Notes: generated by a model not told the origin, from the sequence alone. 64,000 nucleotides of DNA from Melampsora larici-populina 98AG31 (GCF_000204055.1 NW_006768804.1:541166-605165); one strand, 5' to 3'. Shown: positions 42,301 to 53,015, numbered from the stretch's first letter. Translations and numbers: made by a program.

Positions 42301-43939
42301 AGCATTCCGATTCGACCTTGACATTCCTGTCAGCAATATGGTGTCCACCACTCACGACGTTCCCAAATCTTACTCAAAAGCCGTCAAAGGACCTGAAGGA
42401 GATAGCTGGCTGAAAGCGTGCAAGAAAGAGATTCAGGCGATGCACGACAAGAAGGTGTGGAGGTTGGTTGACCGCCCATCAAAATCAAATATTATCCGAG
42501 GACTGTGGCTGTTCAGAAAGAAACCGACATCTGATGCAGAAAATCCAATCAAATTCAAGGCGAGATTTGTAGCTATGGGTAACACTCAAGTTGAGGGCGA
42601 AGACTACTTCGAAACGTTCGCTCCCACCGGAAAACCTTCGTCTCTAAGGATCATTATTGCACTAGCCGCCATTTTCGGCTGGGAGGTTCACCAAATGGAC
42701 GCCGTCACCGCCTTCTTGAACTGTGACCCGTTTGAAACCATCTATGTCGAACAGCCTGAGGGATTCAAGAAACCCGGCGAAGAAGACAAAGTCTGCCTTC
42801 TACTCAAGTCTCTCTACGGCCTCAAGCAAGCACCAAAGTACTGGCAGGACGATGTTGAAGAGTTTCTCATCCAGTCAGGCTTCATTCAGTGCGAGGTGGA
42901 TCATTGCATCTACATTCGTAGACGCGACGTAAGTTTCACGGTGGTCTACGTCCATGTCGATGACCTTGCCATCACCGGCAATGACATTCTGAACTTCAAG
43001 CTTGAGATCTCGACCCGCTGGGAAATGGAGGACCTCGGAATTGCGTCTACAGTGGTTGGAATCGAAATCAGGAGGGAATCTGAATTCATGTACTCGATAT
43101 GTCAATCAACTTATGCTTTAAAAATTCTTGAGCGTTTTGAATCTACTGATGTGAAACCAGCGAGTACACCCTTCCCTTCTTCGCTCAAACTCTACAAGCC
43201 TGACCTTGAGGAAATTGAAGACTTCAAAACTCGTAACCTACCTTATCGCAGCGTTGTGGGATCCCTCATGTATCTTTCGCAATGTACGCGTCCTGACCTA
43301 GCTCATGCCGTAGGTACTCTCTCACAACACCTCGACTGGCCCGGCTTTAAACACTGGGACGCAGCCTGTCATGTTCTGCGGTATCTCAAAGGAACTTACA
43401 ACATAGGTATTGTTTACTCCAGAGATTCGAACACAACGACATTGAAGGGTCTAAAAAGTGAACTCTGCCCTCAAGCTCTTTGCGACGCTGACTGGGCGGG
43501 CGACAAGGACACTCGAAGATCGACAACAGGCTATGTTTTCATTCTCGCCAATGGAGCAATCTCCTGGCGTAGTAGACTCCAACCAACCGTAGCTCTCTCC
43601 TCAACCGAAGCTGAATACAGAGCCATCACGGAAGCAGGACAAGAGCTCGTGTGGTTACGCACCATGATGACCAAGCTTGGTTATGACGACCCCAATCCAA
43701 CTGTACTCGAAAGCGACAACAAGGGAGCCATTCATCTCACTAACAAGACAATCTTTCACAGCAGAACTAAACACATTGAAATACACTATCATTGGATCCG
43801 TGAAGTGGTAAAATCTGGCAAAATCTCCATGAAACACTGCCCGACCCATCTCATGGTTGCTGATCTGCTCACCAAACCTCTTGGCTCAGCTCAATTTGTC
43901 AAATTAAGGAAGCTTTTGGGTATAAGAAATATTTCGTGA
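39356..43939 (+). CDS. copia-2 Gag-Pol polyprotein
   Basis: 1527 aa from ATG at 39356 in one frame. Gag covers about residues 1-390 and is Ser/Asp-rich at the start; its knuckle CSENNCISTTHSADKC is CX4CX4HX4C, not the usual CX2C. Protease: WALYDTGASHHMF (about 445). Integrase: HRRLGHLNCRYL...CDTCSMSKNH, then core Asp in VHVDLSG, LDRGGEF and Glu in GVSERGNR (about 580-760). Reverse transcriptase: LYGLKQAPKYWQ and VYVHVDDLAITG (about 1010-1220). RNase H: CDADWAGDKDTRRST, SSTEAEYRA, ESDNKGAIHL. It ends in VADLLTKPLG. Every catalytic motif is present, and there is no stop or shift. The polyprotein is cut by its own protease into particle, integrase and reverse transcriptase parts. Confidence 0.95.
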   Translation: MSSPDPSLTDSEDTDTYSDSVSEAASDSRTEKPEEQSKSQITVPPMADKEESKVFGTPLQQFVQKLNSAIAKYDVDTKLTDGNFPQWSLEIRQVLKVLDYDKYLIKNDYKYPGLSDDQHLKVKLVVSIWMMGLMDPPNKIRCQTMLKLRACKDDDDDDEINNDDSDEDDDIAYEPAMIWTHLKNHHQKISEAGLQTIEDAINDMKILPGDSFKVHCDKFNNLIADYVKYRGKISSSRAARKLIKTVKTRINDNVSENIYAHVSPLTREGVVQYLIDYEARNGGFSTPALIEASQASFSTAAAYSGGGNHRDRRNRPKCSENNCISTTHSADKCFAKPQNKAARDKWIAQMEAKRNGTQNYRSQPSAQSSNVSGLRQLTLPTANVSIASDNPFASLHVYLDETNLDSITASVSVDSLFESSHTVFDEETPAANVVSESGGQWALYDTGASHHMFKSNALFSDDSLNKVEDSSKRLKLAGGEVSLAVHSTGTVKLKSGSGKMFELNNSLYVPDLSQNLLAGGAMLRKGVQILIHPNDANCFSLVLKGEALFNGVFASNNLMYVALEPVSLNLDSTAHSTTAEDLTRLQHRRLGHLNCRYLKTMGVSDSVEGLTKDIIQLDFCDTCSMSKNHKIPHSSTRPRASRHLENVHVDLSGIIRTKGLKNEMYYALFCDDFSSYRHIYFMKSKSKEEVYEVFMTYIALAERQTCKMLKQFTLDRGGEFVNELLGTELKKHGITLHLTAAHSPEENGVSERGNRTISTKARSIMLESHTPLRFWVQACNTAVFLTNRTITAALENNRTPFEAWHFRKPSVDHLRVFGCLSYSLIRKEVRGSKFNPVSSRGVLMGFEEDNFNYHIFDINSQKINITHNATFNEEVFPFQNIISNNSPDTKLISDKSTVNTRFFDDDSEDETEVTSELPSTSTPAAPSLPACPDPVITPAVTIPNDPKDSLRRSGRTKGTIKYSAVAVCDGLIDSLITAAWESAFRFDLDIPVSNMVSTTHDVPKSYSKAVKGPEGDSWLKACKKEIQAMHDKKVWRLVDRPSKSNIIRGLWLFRKKPTSDAENPIKFKARFVAMGNTQVEGEDYFETFAPTGKPSSLRIIIALAAIFGWEVHQMDAVTAFLNCDPFETIYVEQPEGFKKPGEEDKVCLLLKSLYGLKQAPKYWQDDVEEFLIQSGFIQCEVDHCIYIRRRDVSFTVVYVHVDDLAITGNDILNFKLEISTRWEMEDLGIASTVVGIEIRRESEFMYSICQSTYALKILERFESTDVKPASTPFPSSLKLYKPDLEEIEDFKTRNLPYRSVVGSLMYLSQCTRPDLAHAVGTLSQHLDWPGFKHWDAACHVLRYLKGTYNIGIVYSRDSNTTTLKGLKSELCPQALCDADWAGDKDTRRSTTGYVFILANGAISWRSRLQPTVALSSTEAEYRAITEAGQELVWLRTMMTKLGYDDPNPTVLESDNKGAIHLTNKTIFHSRTKHIEIHYHWIREVVKSGKISMKHCPTHLMVADLLTKPLGSAQFVKLRKLLGIRNIS

Positions 43940-43942
43940 TGA

Positions 43943-43955
43943 ACTTGAGGGGGTG
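43943..43955 (+). promoter_or_regulatory. Polypurine tract of copia-2
   Basis: CTTGAGGGGGTG just before the 3' LTR, a purine-rich plus-strand primer site. Confidence 0.75.
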
Positions 43956-44845
43956 TGTTGTGGTAAAAGATGCATTATTGGTCAAGTACATCACGTAGTT
44001 ATCTGGATTAGAAGGTTAAGGAGGTAGTGTAGGATTCAAGGTATTTCATTTCAAAGTAGTGGTATGGTTTCAGGATTTGGTAGCTGGTCGAGTACAATTA
44101 GAAATCCCAAAGAAGGCAGTTCTTCTAATTCACATTCAGAGTCACGTTTAAAACATTTCCTAATTCGTAGCTTTTTATATTACACTGTTTTGTGTGCGTG
44201 TTTTGTATTCCTCTTTGGGATTAGTTGTTAAAAACTTTTGTAGCCAGGTTTTCCCTCTTATACCCTGTCTCTCTCGAGCTCTGGTTTCCTCCCTCACCGT
44301 GTGGAAACTGAAGCTCGAGAGTAAGTCTTTTTCTCTTACTACTAATGTGTGTGTCTTACTCTGGCGCGTTACTCATTCTCTACGATAGTCTTCCTACCAC
44401 TTTCTTTTCATCCTGCTATTCGCAGGTGAGGCGTCGAACCTTCCGCCCTTCTTTCCTACCTTACGAGTTCACATAGAACTCAAACTACCTGTTCTGTCCA
44501 GGTGATTACTCATTTCTCTTGTCTATCTTAAACTAGTCTTTTTCTTTCTTTATTTTTGCTTGATGTGTGTGAATGAATTACGACCGTGTGGAAACTGAAG
44601 CTCGAGATCTTCCTACCACTTTCTTTTCATCCTGCTATTCGCAGGTGAGGCGTCGAACCTTCCGCCCTTCTTTCCTACCTTACGAGTTCACATAGAACTC
44701 AAACTACCTGTTCTGTCCAGGTGAGGCGTCGAACCTTCCGCCCTTCTTTCCTACCTTACGAGTTCACATAGAACTCAAACTACCTGTTCTGTCCAGGTAC
44801 ATCCCATCTTTGGCGTAGACATTCAGTCCGCCTGAACTCGTTTCA
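43956..44845 (+). repeat. 3' LTR of copia-2
   Basis: 890 bp, identical by reading to 38403-39292 including all internal duplications. Confidence 0.93.
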
Positions 44846-44850
44846 ATATT

Positions 44851-45239
44851 AGCACCCCACTGGGCCCCAGGGCTCCCCCTGGGGTACTGTCGATTGGACA
44901 GCGGCAGGTTGAACCGCAGTGAGAACCGCGTCCCAGCACGGTTTTCACCCCAGTGTGACTTTGGTCAACTGAGTCCGCGGCGGGACCCCCGTGCTACCTC
45001 TGTGCTGCCACAGTTTGCAGGGGGGGCTTGGGTGTTGGTGAGGGGCATTCAGCCATACTCACACTACTGTCTCCTTATTTTACACAATTCTTTGTTGTGA
45101 CGATACCTTGCTCTCATGTCACTTGATCCCAGGTAAAAGTCACCCTGTGGTATACATTTGATTTTTGCTGTTGTGAAACTCTGTTTTGTTCTGTTGAAAT
45201 AGGATGAGTAATAGCAGGAAACTCATAGATTGCAAACCA
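44851..45239. other. GC-rich unassigned DNA
   Basis: 44851-45060 is much richer in G+C than its surroundings (GGGCCCCAGG, CGCGGCGGGACC). It was continuous with 37772-38402 before copia-2 inserted. No gene found. Confidence 0.35.
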
Positions 45240-45760
45240 CAGCACCAAAAAAAGAGATAGAGGTCAGAAGAAAATCTTATAGTTACTATCTCTCTTGCAC
45301 ACAAATGAGAGGGATTTATAAGACCACATTAATAGTCACCTTGGACTTTGGATACTGATTTTGATCTGAATATGGTACTGACTGAGGAGGTGTATGGAAA
45401 CCATCATCTGGATTCCCCACAAGACCATTCACCATGTCCGTGTAGGGTTTGCTTGTTGACAAGCGCACACCAACTCTCTTTGAGGCAGCAAGGGAAGTCG
45501 TGCGCGCTTGTCAACAAGCAAACACTACCCGGACATGGTGATTCCCATATTCCTTGATAATGTCCTTGTATAAAGACCTCCTTGAATTACAATCAGGCCT
45601 GTAGAATTCTAGCTCTGCCTGTAGTGCTTTGTCATCATGAACAGAAGTGAATTCTGAAATCAAACTCATAGCTCTCTTATTCCATTGAGTATCAGGTAAA
45701 TGCTTTTCAACATCTGTAAATTTTTCTGGAACCAGTCACTGATTTTTTTTCCAAAGGTTT
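45240..45760 (-). pseudogene. Paralogue of the secreted protein, exon 5 region
   Basis: Minus-strand translation at 45560-45665 gives EFTSVHDDKALQAELEFYRP, matching YTSVLDEEALQAELEFFRDD in exon 5 of the intact gene. The splice acceptor (TTTACAG near 45718) and donor (AAG/GTGAC near 45341) are also conserved. The exon is broken by a hairpin MITE at 45431-45540. The exon 6 equivalent is missing. Confidence 0.75.
45431..45540. mobile_element. 110-bp hairpin MITE inside pseudogene exon
   Basis: CACCATGTCCGTGTAGGGTT and its near-perfect inverse at the right end, followed inward by GCTTGTTGACAAGCGC and its inverse, leave a loop of about 30 bp. The element interrupts a former coding exon. Confidence 0.78.
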
Positions 45761-46025
45761 ATAAAAGAATCAGAAGGGTCTGAAAGTCAAGAAAAGTTGG
45801 CTTGGTACCAACCCTGAGTGGAGTGACTAGCTGCCATGCCCATGAGTTGTGTATGAGAGAGCTATATTTTTGAGATAGCATTGCACATTTCAGAATTTCT
45901 CAACAAATGTCCAGAAAGACATGGTCAAGCTCTGCAAAATTCTTATTTTGTTGTACAAACCTGATGATTTTAAATCAGGCCATTCTAGCAATTGTAAATC
46001 TGATTTTAGATGTTTCCCTGTCAAT
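45761..46025. other. Upstream part of the broken paralogue
   Basis: Expected to hold exons 1-4 of the broken paralogue on the minus strand, but no convincing match to the intact gene was seen. It continues across the gypsy element at 56022. Confidence 0.3.
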
Positions 46026-46030
46026 GAGGG
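46026..46030. repeat. Left 5-bp target duplication of gypsy element
   Basis: GAGGG before the left LTR; the same GAGGG follows the right LTR at 56017-56021. Confidence 0.88.
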
Positions 46031-46380
46031 TGTAAGGAGTACACAAGGACAGACTTTACTTATGGGGTTTAGATTATGGGATTAAACAGGCAGGATTATA
46101 TCTTCCAGCTCCACGCCCGGTTCTAGAAAGTCTTCACTCCTCTGAGAGCCTTTATGTGGACTTTCTGGAACCAGGTGAGCATTTCTCTTATTGTTTTCAT
46201 ATGTTTCTCTTTCATTTAGCGGGTCACTGACTCCTCTGAGAGCCTTTATGTGGACTTTCTGGAACCAGTTCGTAATTAATATATCGAAGTTCCAAGTTAC
46301 TTGTCCCGTTGTGCTCTCTCGAGAAGTCGAGCCGGAACCTTATCCGGACGCTAGTGAAGGTTTCTCATTGAAACCTTACA
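46031..46380 (+). repeat. 5' LTR of gypsy element
   Basis: TGTAAGGAGTACAC...ACCTTACA. CTCCTCTGAGAGCCTTTATG...CTGGAACCAG occurs twice (46138-46172, 46231-46268). The copies are separated by about 45 bp that start GTGAGC and end TTTCATTTAG, a perfect-looking short intron. Confidence 0.92.
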
Positions 46381-46605
46381 CTTTTTTAACTTGATCACTT
46401 CAACGTTATATACAAGATTCTACTTTTCAATCAAATCCTAGTCGCTACAATTTTTTTTCTTTCTCTTCAGTCACTTTCGGTTTTATATCTGTCAATCTGT
46501 CATATCGGTCATCTGTCAATTCTGTCATCAGCCCCCAGTTCGGATCTGTTATCTCACCCCTTGCTTTCGAAACCGAATCAACTACGCTATACTCAGACAC
46601 ATCGA

Positions 46606-46970
46606 ATGAGTGGAGCAGCATCTCGTAACCCCGAAAACTTCCTTGACGATCCCGAGACTCTACTTCGTCAAGCTCGGAAAGAAAAGAGGGCAGCTGCTGT
46701 CGAATCACCTCCAGCACCACCAGCGCCGAGGTACCAGTGGAAGCCAGAAGCATTGGTGTCAGGATCGCCAGCTCCTACGGACCGAATACTATACGCAACC
46801 AGAAGCCGACCTAGTCCAGCAGAGGTGACTACTGTACATTTCTCGCCTCCTACAATTTCACCATCAGCTTCCGAAAAGACGGTCATCGACAAACATTTCC
46901 AGAAGCTGCTTGGAGACAACTTACAGACACCACACCCTCCAGGACATCTGGAAACGGAAACACCAGGAGC
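46606..46970 (+). pseudogene. gypsy Gag, N-terminal segment
   Basis: Starts at ATG 46606 (MSGAASRNPENFLDDPETLL). A low-complexity Pro/Ala/Ser region follows. The frame is cut after PGA by the CACTA element. Removing that element and one AGC repeat joins it in frame to 48364 (KLIDSTLYAS), so Gag began here and not at the ATG at 48425. Confidence 0.8.
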
Positions 46971-48363
46971 CACTACACCAAATGACATCTTTACCCAGGG
47001 GTATAGAAAAGTAGTGCGGGCATAGAAAACTATGGGTGAAGTACTTTTCTATACCCATAGAGATAGTGTCCTCTCTGCCTAGACATACCATTCTGCTCTA
47101 TACCCACAGATGAAAATATCCACATGACCACAGGGACTGAATATAAATTTAGACTCAAAGCCCTTCTTGAGCCTTGTCCAATGGGAAAGCATGGTCCATC
47201 AGTCATATTGTACACCCACTTCAGCAACCGGTGTGTGAACTATGCAACCGACTGTGCACCACCAAAAAAGTGCAGTGATTTTCGGTCGCATATGTCACCT
47301 GAAAATCTCGTTCGGTAAACAAAAATGCAACAAAAGAGACACACGGATTTTTGCACATATGTGCAAAGATTGTGCGCATTCTTGAAAACAACTCAAAGTC
47401 AAATATTTTCAAATTAATGCGACTGCAACTTTTCATTGTTCTCTCTTCTCAAGCCATCACCACCTGTTATTTCGGACCTCACCATTTTTTTCTTTGTTTT
47501 CTACAAGTCCTTTTCTCTTCAATTGCACATCATTCAAATCATCACCACCTCAACCTTTTTCTCTACTTAAACTTTTCAATCTCAAATCCATTCAATCTCA
47601 TCGTGGTGTTGATTCAGACTCGAATCCAACTTCCTCAAAAGACTTCATTTCCACCAATTCAACTTTGCTGCCAACAGTGAAGAGCTTGGTCATTGACCAT
47701 GTTATCATCAATCAAATTGCTTAAAAAATAATTGCAGAAGTTGAACGGGTAGATGATATTGAGAGCAATGAGAGCAATTAAGTTTTTTTTTGGTTTTTGA
47801 ACTCGATCAACAAATGACCTTGTTTACCAAATGGTAAAAGACACCATTGTGATTCATTATCACCGTGGTGATTTTGCTTTTTATTTGGTTACCAAACCTT
47901 TCTAACAAGCACACTGTTGTGTGGTTTTACATATACATACATGGTGAGAAATTTTCTCACCGTGATGTAAAAGTTGCATTAAATTATTAATGCAACTTTT
48001 TTTGCCAAAGTGGGTGGTACATATGTAAAAAGTGTCTGTCAATCTGTGTAAGATTGTGCATACATACTCACATACATTGCTGAACATGGTTGAGGATCTC
48101 TTTTATCACCATAGAATTGTATTTTAGGATAAAAGTATCAAAAAACAGAAAATTGAGAGTCTGCGCACTGTAGCACTGCCTTTGGGTCCCAATACATACA
48201 GCTGAGTCAGGGCAAAGATAATACTCAATTTCTCAATCTGAAATATCTTATATAGGTTTATCAAAAGCATTTTTTATTGGTATAGAAAAGTACCCTACCA
48301 ATAGTTTTCTATGCCCACACTACTATTCTATACCCCTGGGTAAAGATGTCATTTTTTGTAGTG
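46971..48363. mobile_element. CACTA (EnSpm/CMC) non-autonomous element
   Basis: Starts CACTACACCAAATGACATC and ends GATGTCATTTTTTGTAGTG, flanked by a 3-bp AGC duplication (46968-46970, 48364-48366): the CACTA signature. Subterminal GGGTATAGAAAAGTA and GGGCATAGAAAACTA words lie in inverted order at both ends (46998-47054, 48278-48340). No transposase; the 1393 bp contains only short frames, so movement would need a helper. Confidence 0.9.
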
Positions 48364-51139
48364 AGCTAAACTGATTGACAGCACCCTCTACGCGAGTACT
48401 GCGACGGGGGAACCCTCAAATACCATGTCCAACGATCAGGAAACGATCGAATCACTACGACAGCAGGTTGACAGCCTGCGCATTCAGAATGAGACTCTAG
48501 CTCAGAATCGTCAAGAGACGCTCTCCCTCCAGCGAATGGTCCGGGACTTGATGGCTGAGCGTTCGCAAGCTTATACTAGTCCAGGCCTGGTAGGACGTGA
48601 AGGCTTGGGTTTGGGTCGCACGGGTCAGACCTTCAATCAATACCTGGGTCAAAGTCCAATATCGCCTAGTCCGTTACCTCGGGAGTCTACAAGACATTCT
48701 CACGGTCCCGTGGCCTCAGAAGCAGTTCCTGTCAACGCACCAACATCAGGAAACGAACAACCTGAAGAGGACGCTCAATACGCTGAAACCAACCCACCAC
48801 CTGCCGCGAATGCAGCTGCTGCGGCAGGGTACCAGACGTCGACGCCAGTATCGGGTCCCTTACCACCAGCTGGTTACACACCATACCATCATGCCTACTA
48901 TCCGATTCCACCATACCAGCCACATCCAGTCGCACCTCCACCTATGACAGCAGATCGCATCAAGCTGAGCGACCTTCCTAAGTTTAACGGCAAATACGGT
49001 CATCCATCAGACTTATTCCACTGGCAGGATATGATAGAAGAAACGTTCGATGTCAAGAATCTGTCCGACGATCAAGAACGTGTAAAGCTTCTGGGATCTC
49101 TTCTTAATAATGAAGAGTTGTCAGCCTGGTATCAAGCAAACAAGGATTCTCTCCGTCAACAATCCTGGAAGACCGTTATGGAAATGATGGCAAAAGGGAC
49201 CTTACCGCACGCTTGGTTGGCCGATACAGAAGAAGCACTGCGACGACTTCAAATGAAACCTTCGGAATCTTTCGATGCTTACGTTACTCGAGCTCAGGGA
49301 TTGCATCGCTTGGTAAAAAGGTTAAGCGGTGTATCAGATAAAAATCTAGCTGAGTACATTACCTGGGGAGTGCCTCGACTATTCAAGAATATGGTGGAAC
49401 GAGAAAAACACCTACGAGTCGAACCATTCTCATTTCCTATCTTCAAGGACGCAGCTGATGGTATCTGGCGATTCCTCACGGATAGCAAACTGTTGGCGGA
49501 CGGTTCAGTACGAGCTAAAGCACCAGCAACCCCTGCAGTTTTGGGTTTGACGACACCATATCAACCTTGTACCTTAACTCAACCTAGAACTCGCTCAGAT
49601 GAAGAAAAGGCCGACAATGCCTGGAGGTATCACGAATACCTCCGTGCCTCGGGTATCTGTGCCGTCTGTAAAGACAAGTGTGGTAACGCAGCCTGCACTA
49701 AGAAGAACACCCGATTCCTCTCAGTACCCTCTGACTTTAACCCGGGACCACGACCCACAAAAACGTCAGCGCCGACTACACAAACCAGACCACCAGGAGT
49801 TTCAACGCAACGTCCAGCAGGCCGACCATCCACCACTGTGTCTCAATCTCGTGTTGCCGCGATAGACACCTTCCCTGATATGTTGACCCAAGACATTGCC
49901 GCTTACGAGGAGGCGGATCGACATCGAATGGGGATGATAGAGGAGGACGCTGAGGGTGCCGAAAGGTGCGTAAACTCTGCATCTGTTTCGCCGATTATTC
50001 TGGAGCTGATATGTAACGGAAAATCTGTACGCGCTCTAATCGATTCAGGAGCTGGTACGAACCTCTTGTCGAACAAAATGGCACAGCAGTTACGAGTGGT
50101 ACGGAGACCGTTGGTGGCGCCGGTTGAGGTACGCTTAGCGATCTCTACCGAGGGCGAACCTCTCATTCTGAAAGAGTTTGCGATAGCTAATCTCAAGTGT
50201 GACGACCCCAGCCTTCGGTTTGGAACGGTTTTTTTCAAGTTGGCACCATTAGGAGGAAGCTATGATATGATTTTAGGTTCCCCGTTCCTATCAAAATTCA
50301 AGCTTGACATTTCTCTTCACCGACGATGTGTATTACATACTCCTACTGGAAAGATTTTGTACGAAAAGGCCATGAAATCAGAATTGAATCGTGTCCTATG
50401 TGCCATTCATAACCTTGAACAAATCAGCAAAGCTCGTGATATGAGCGAACGAGAGTTGTCTGTGCTGAAGGATTTTGAAGATATTTTCCCGGCGGAACTG
50501 CCTCCAGTGGAGGAGGGTGATCCGCCGGATGAAACTTTTCCAGAGGGATTGCCGGAAGCGAGCAGGAAGGTCCGCCATAAGATCATACTCACTGATCCCA
50601 ATGTGGTGATCAATGAGAAACAATATGGTTACCCTCAAAAGCATCGAGAGTCTTGGCGTAAACTACTGGACCAACACCTGCGTGCCGGACGTATACGGCG
50701 ATCCCAGAGCCAATACGGCTCTCCGTCAATGATCATTCCGAAGAAGGATCCAACGGAATTACCTTGGTGGGTGTGTGATTACAGGACACTGAATAAGTAT
50801 ACTGTTAAAGATTGTGCACCCTTGCCCAATGTCGACGAATCAGTTAGATTGGTGGCCACTGGAAAAGTTTGGTCTGTGGTAGACCAAACAAATTCATTTT
50901 TTCAAGATAGAATGAGAGAGGAGGACATCCCGCTGACGGCGGTGAAAACTCCCTGGGGATTATATGAGTGGGTGGTCATGCCAATGGGGCTGACAAATGG
51001 ACCTGCGACGCATCAGGCTCGAAATGAAGAAATTTTAGGTGAATTAGTAGGAAAAATTTGTGTAGTTTATTTTGATGACATTGTGATTTTCTCTCAGACG
51101 GTTGAAGAACATGAGATTCACCTACGTCAAGTTCTTTAA
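48364..51139 (+). pseudogene. gypsy Gag (rest), protease and reverse transcriptase
   Basis: Continuous frame to a TAA at 51137-51139. A coiled-coil (LRQQVDSLRIQNETLAQN) and Pro-rich region lead to the capsid-like domain (KFNGKYGHPSDLFHWQDMIE, about residues 190-340 from 48425). A Cys cluster CAVCKDKCGNAAC lacks the His of a normal knuckle. Protease: ALIDSGAGTNLL (about 540). Reverse transcriptase: GSPSMIIPKKD, WWVCDYRTLNKYT, and active site VVYFDDIVIFS (about 880). The TAA truncates Pol just after the active site; LRQVL*RLRQGK suggests an original CAA. Confidence 0.88.
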
Positions 51140-53015
51140 AGGCTACGACAAGGAAAATTGTACTGCTCAGTGAAGAAGAGTAAACTTTTCAGACGTGAAA
51201 TAAAATTCCTGGGTCATATCATCAATGAAGCAGGAGTCTGTCCGGACGACGAGAAGGTGGAAAAGATATCCAAATGGGCTTCCCCGACTAATGCAAAGCA
51301 ATTGCTGAAATTCCTAGGTACTGTGCAGTGGATGAAAAAGTTCATCGATGGACTTTCTCATTACGTTGGAACACTATCTCCGCTGACAAGTACTTCCTTA
51401 AAAGGGAAACCTTTCCAGTGGGGAGAGGCTGAAGAGTTTGCTTTCAACAACATCAAACGGCTTATCACAACACTCCCGGTCCTTCGCAACCTAGACTACG
51501 ATTCCAACGAACCACTTTGGCTATTCACAGATGCTAGCGGAAATGGATTGGGCGCTGCCTTATTTCAAGGAACTAAGTGGGACACAGCCTCACCAGTGGC
51601 GTACAAAAGCCGGACCATGAATCCCGCGGAGAAAAACTATCTGGTGCATGAGCAGGAGCTCCTTGCGGTGATTAACGCATTAAATAAGTGGAAATTACTG
51701 CTACTAGGAATGCGGGTCAACGTCATGTCAGACCACCACTCCTTGACAAACCTCCTGACGCAGAGAAACCTCAGCCGACGACAAGCACGATGGTTGGAGA
51801 CCCTCTCGCAGTTTGATCTCGATTTTAAATATCTACGAGGGCAGGACAATTCTGTAGCTGATGCACTTTCAAGACGAGATGATATAGCTTTGTGTGAAGT
51901 ACGAGCAGCACTCAGGGAAGAAGAAATTCGGATGATCCAAGATGGTTATAAAGATGACAAGTTCTGCCTCAAGCTTCAGAAGGTTGTACCTTTACGTGAA
52001 GACTGTGTTTTAAAAGATGGCTTATTGTACCTTGATGGACGCTTGGTCGTCCCGGAACACTGTAGTCTGCGTCGCGATTTTATTTCACAAGCACACAGAG
52101 CTCTAGGCCACTTGGGCCTTTTAAAAACCTTAGTGCGACTCCGTAGCACATTCTTTTGGCCGAACATGGCGAAGGAAACCGAAACACTACTGAAATCATG
52201 TGACTCGTGCCAAAGAATTAAGGCAAGGACAACTTCTTCAGCGGGCAAACTTCAAGTGACTGATGTACCAGAGAGTCCGATGGAATCAATAGCAATCGAT
52301 TTCATAGGACCATTTCCTAAAGTTTCGGGGTATGACATGATATTGTCATGTACATGCAGACTAACCGGTTTTGTTAGGCTAATTCCTACTTCCCAAAGAG
52401 ACACAGCCGAACGTACAGCCACCAGATTGTATACAGCATGGTCATCCATCTTTGGCCTACCCAAATCGATCATCGGGGACCGAGATAAGGCATGGACCTC
52501 ACGGTTCTGGAAACACCTGCATGCATTACTTGGAGTCAAAGTCAATTTGTCAACATCTTATCATCCACAAGCTGACAGACGGAGTGAACGCACGAATAAA
52601 ACAGTGGGGCAAATTTTACGCCACTACGCGGCGGAGAAACATGGTAAATGGTTCCAGTCTCTACCGGCGGCGGAATTCGCCATCAACTCAGCGGTGAACA
52701 TCTCTACGGGCGTGTCTCCTTTCCATTTCGTCTATGGCCGTATCCCGCGTCTTTTCCCAATTCAGACCCCTCTCGAAGATGAAGCAGACGATGTGAAGCA
52801 TTGGATAGAAAGGCGGCAAACAGAATGGGCAGGTTGGAGAGATAGAGTGTGGTACAGCCGGGTAGAGCAGGCGTCGCAGTACAACCTTTGACGAAGGGAA
52901 GGGAAACCTTTCACACCTGGAGACCATGTCATGATTGACAGTGCTGACCGGCAGCAAATTGTCGGTGGGAAGTCTAGAGGCACCGCTAAGCTCCGAGCAC
53001 GTTACGACGGCCCGT
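51140..53015 (+). pseudogene. gypsy Pol: RNase H and integrase
   Basis: Same frame after the TAA. End of reverse transcriptase (EIKFLGHIINEAGV), RNase H (LWLFTDASGNGLGAALF, then Glu in EQELLAV and Asp in MSDHHSLTNLL), integrase HHCC (HRALGHLGLL...CDSCQRIKA), integrase core Asp in AIDFIGPF, GDRDKAW and Glu in RRSERTNKT. A TGA at 52889-52891 (NL*RREGK) fits CGA to TGA. The frame reaches YDGP at 53013, where the LTR-like insert begins. Confidence 0.88.
53012..53015. repeat. 4-bp CCGT duplication flanking 53016-54640
   Basis: CCGT here and at 54641-54644. Removing the insert and one copy restores the codons for DGPYEV. Confidence 0.75.

Larger units (their letters stand above)
38403..44845 (+). 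mobile_element. Ty1/copia retrotransposon 2 (copia-2), apparently intact
   Basis: 6443 bp with two 890-bp LTRs that read as identical (constant offset 5553), a perfect ATATT duplication, one uninterrupted 1527-codon Gag-Pol frame, a primer site and a polypurine tract. LTR ends are TGTTGTGG...GTTTCA. It inserted into the region of the broken secreted-protein paralogue. With identical LTRs it must be very recent and may be able to move. Confidence 0.96.

Noticed and set aside
48425..48427. Gag start of the gypsy element at this ATG
   Set aside because: Removing the CACTA insert shows that the frame continues upstream to ATG 46606, so this is an internal methionine.
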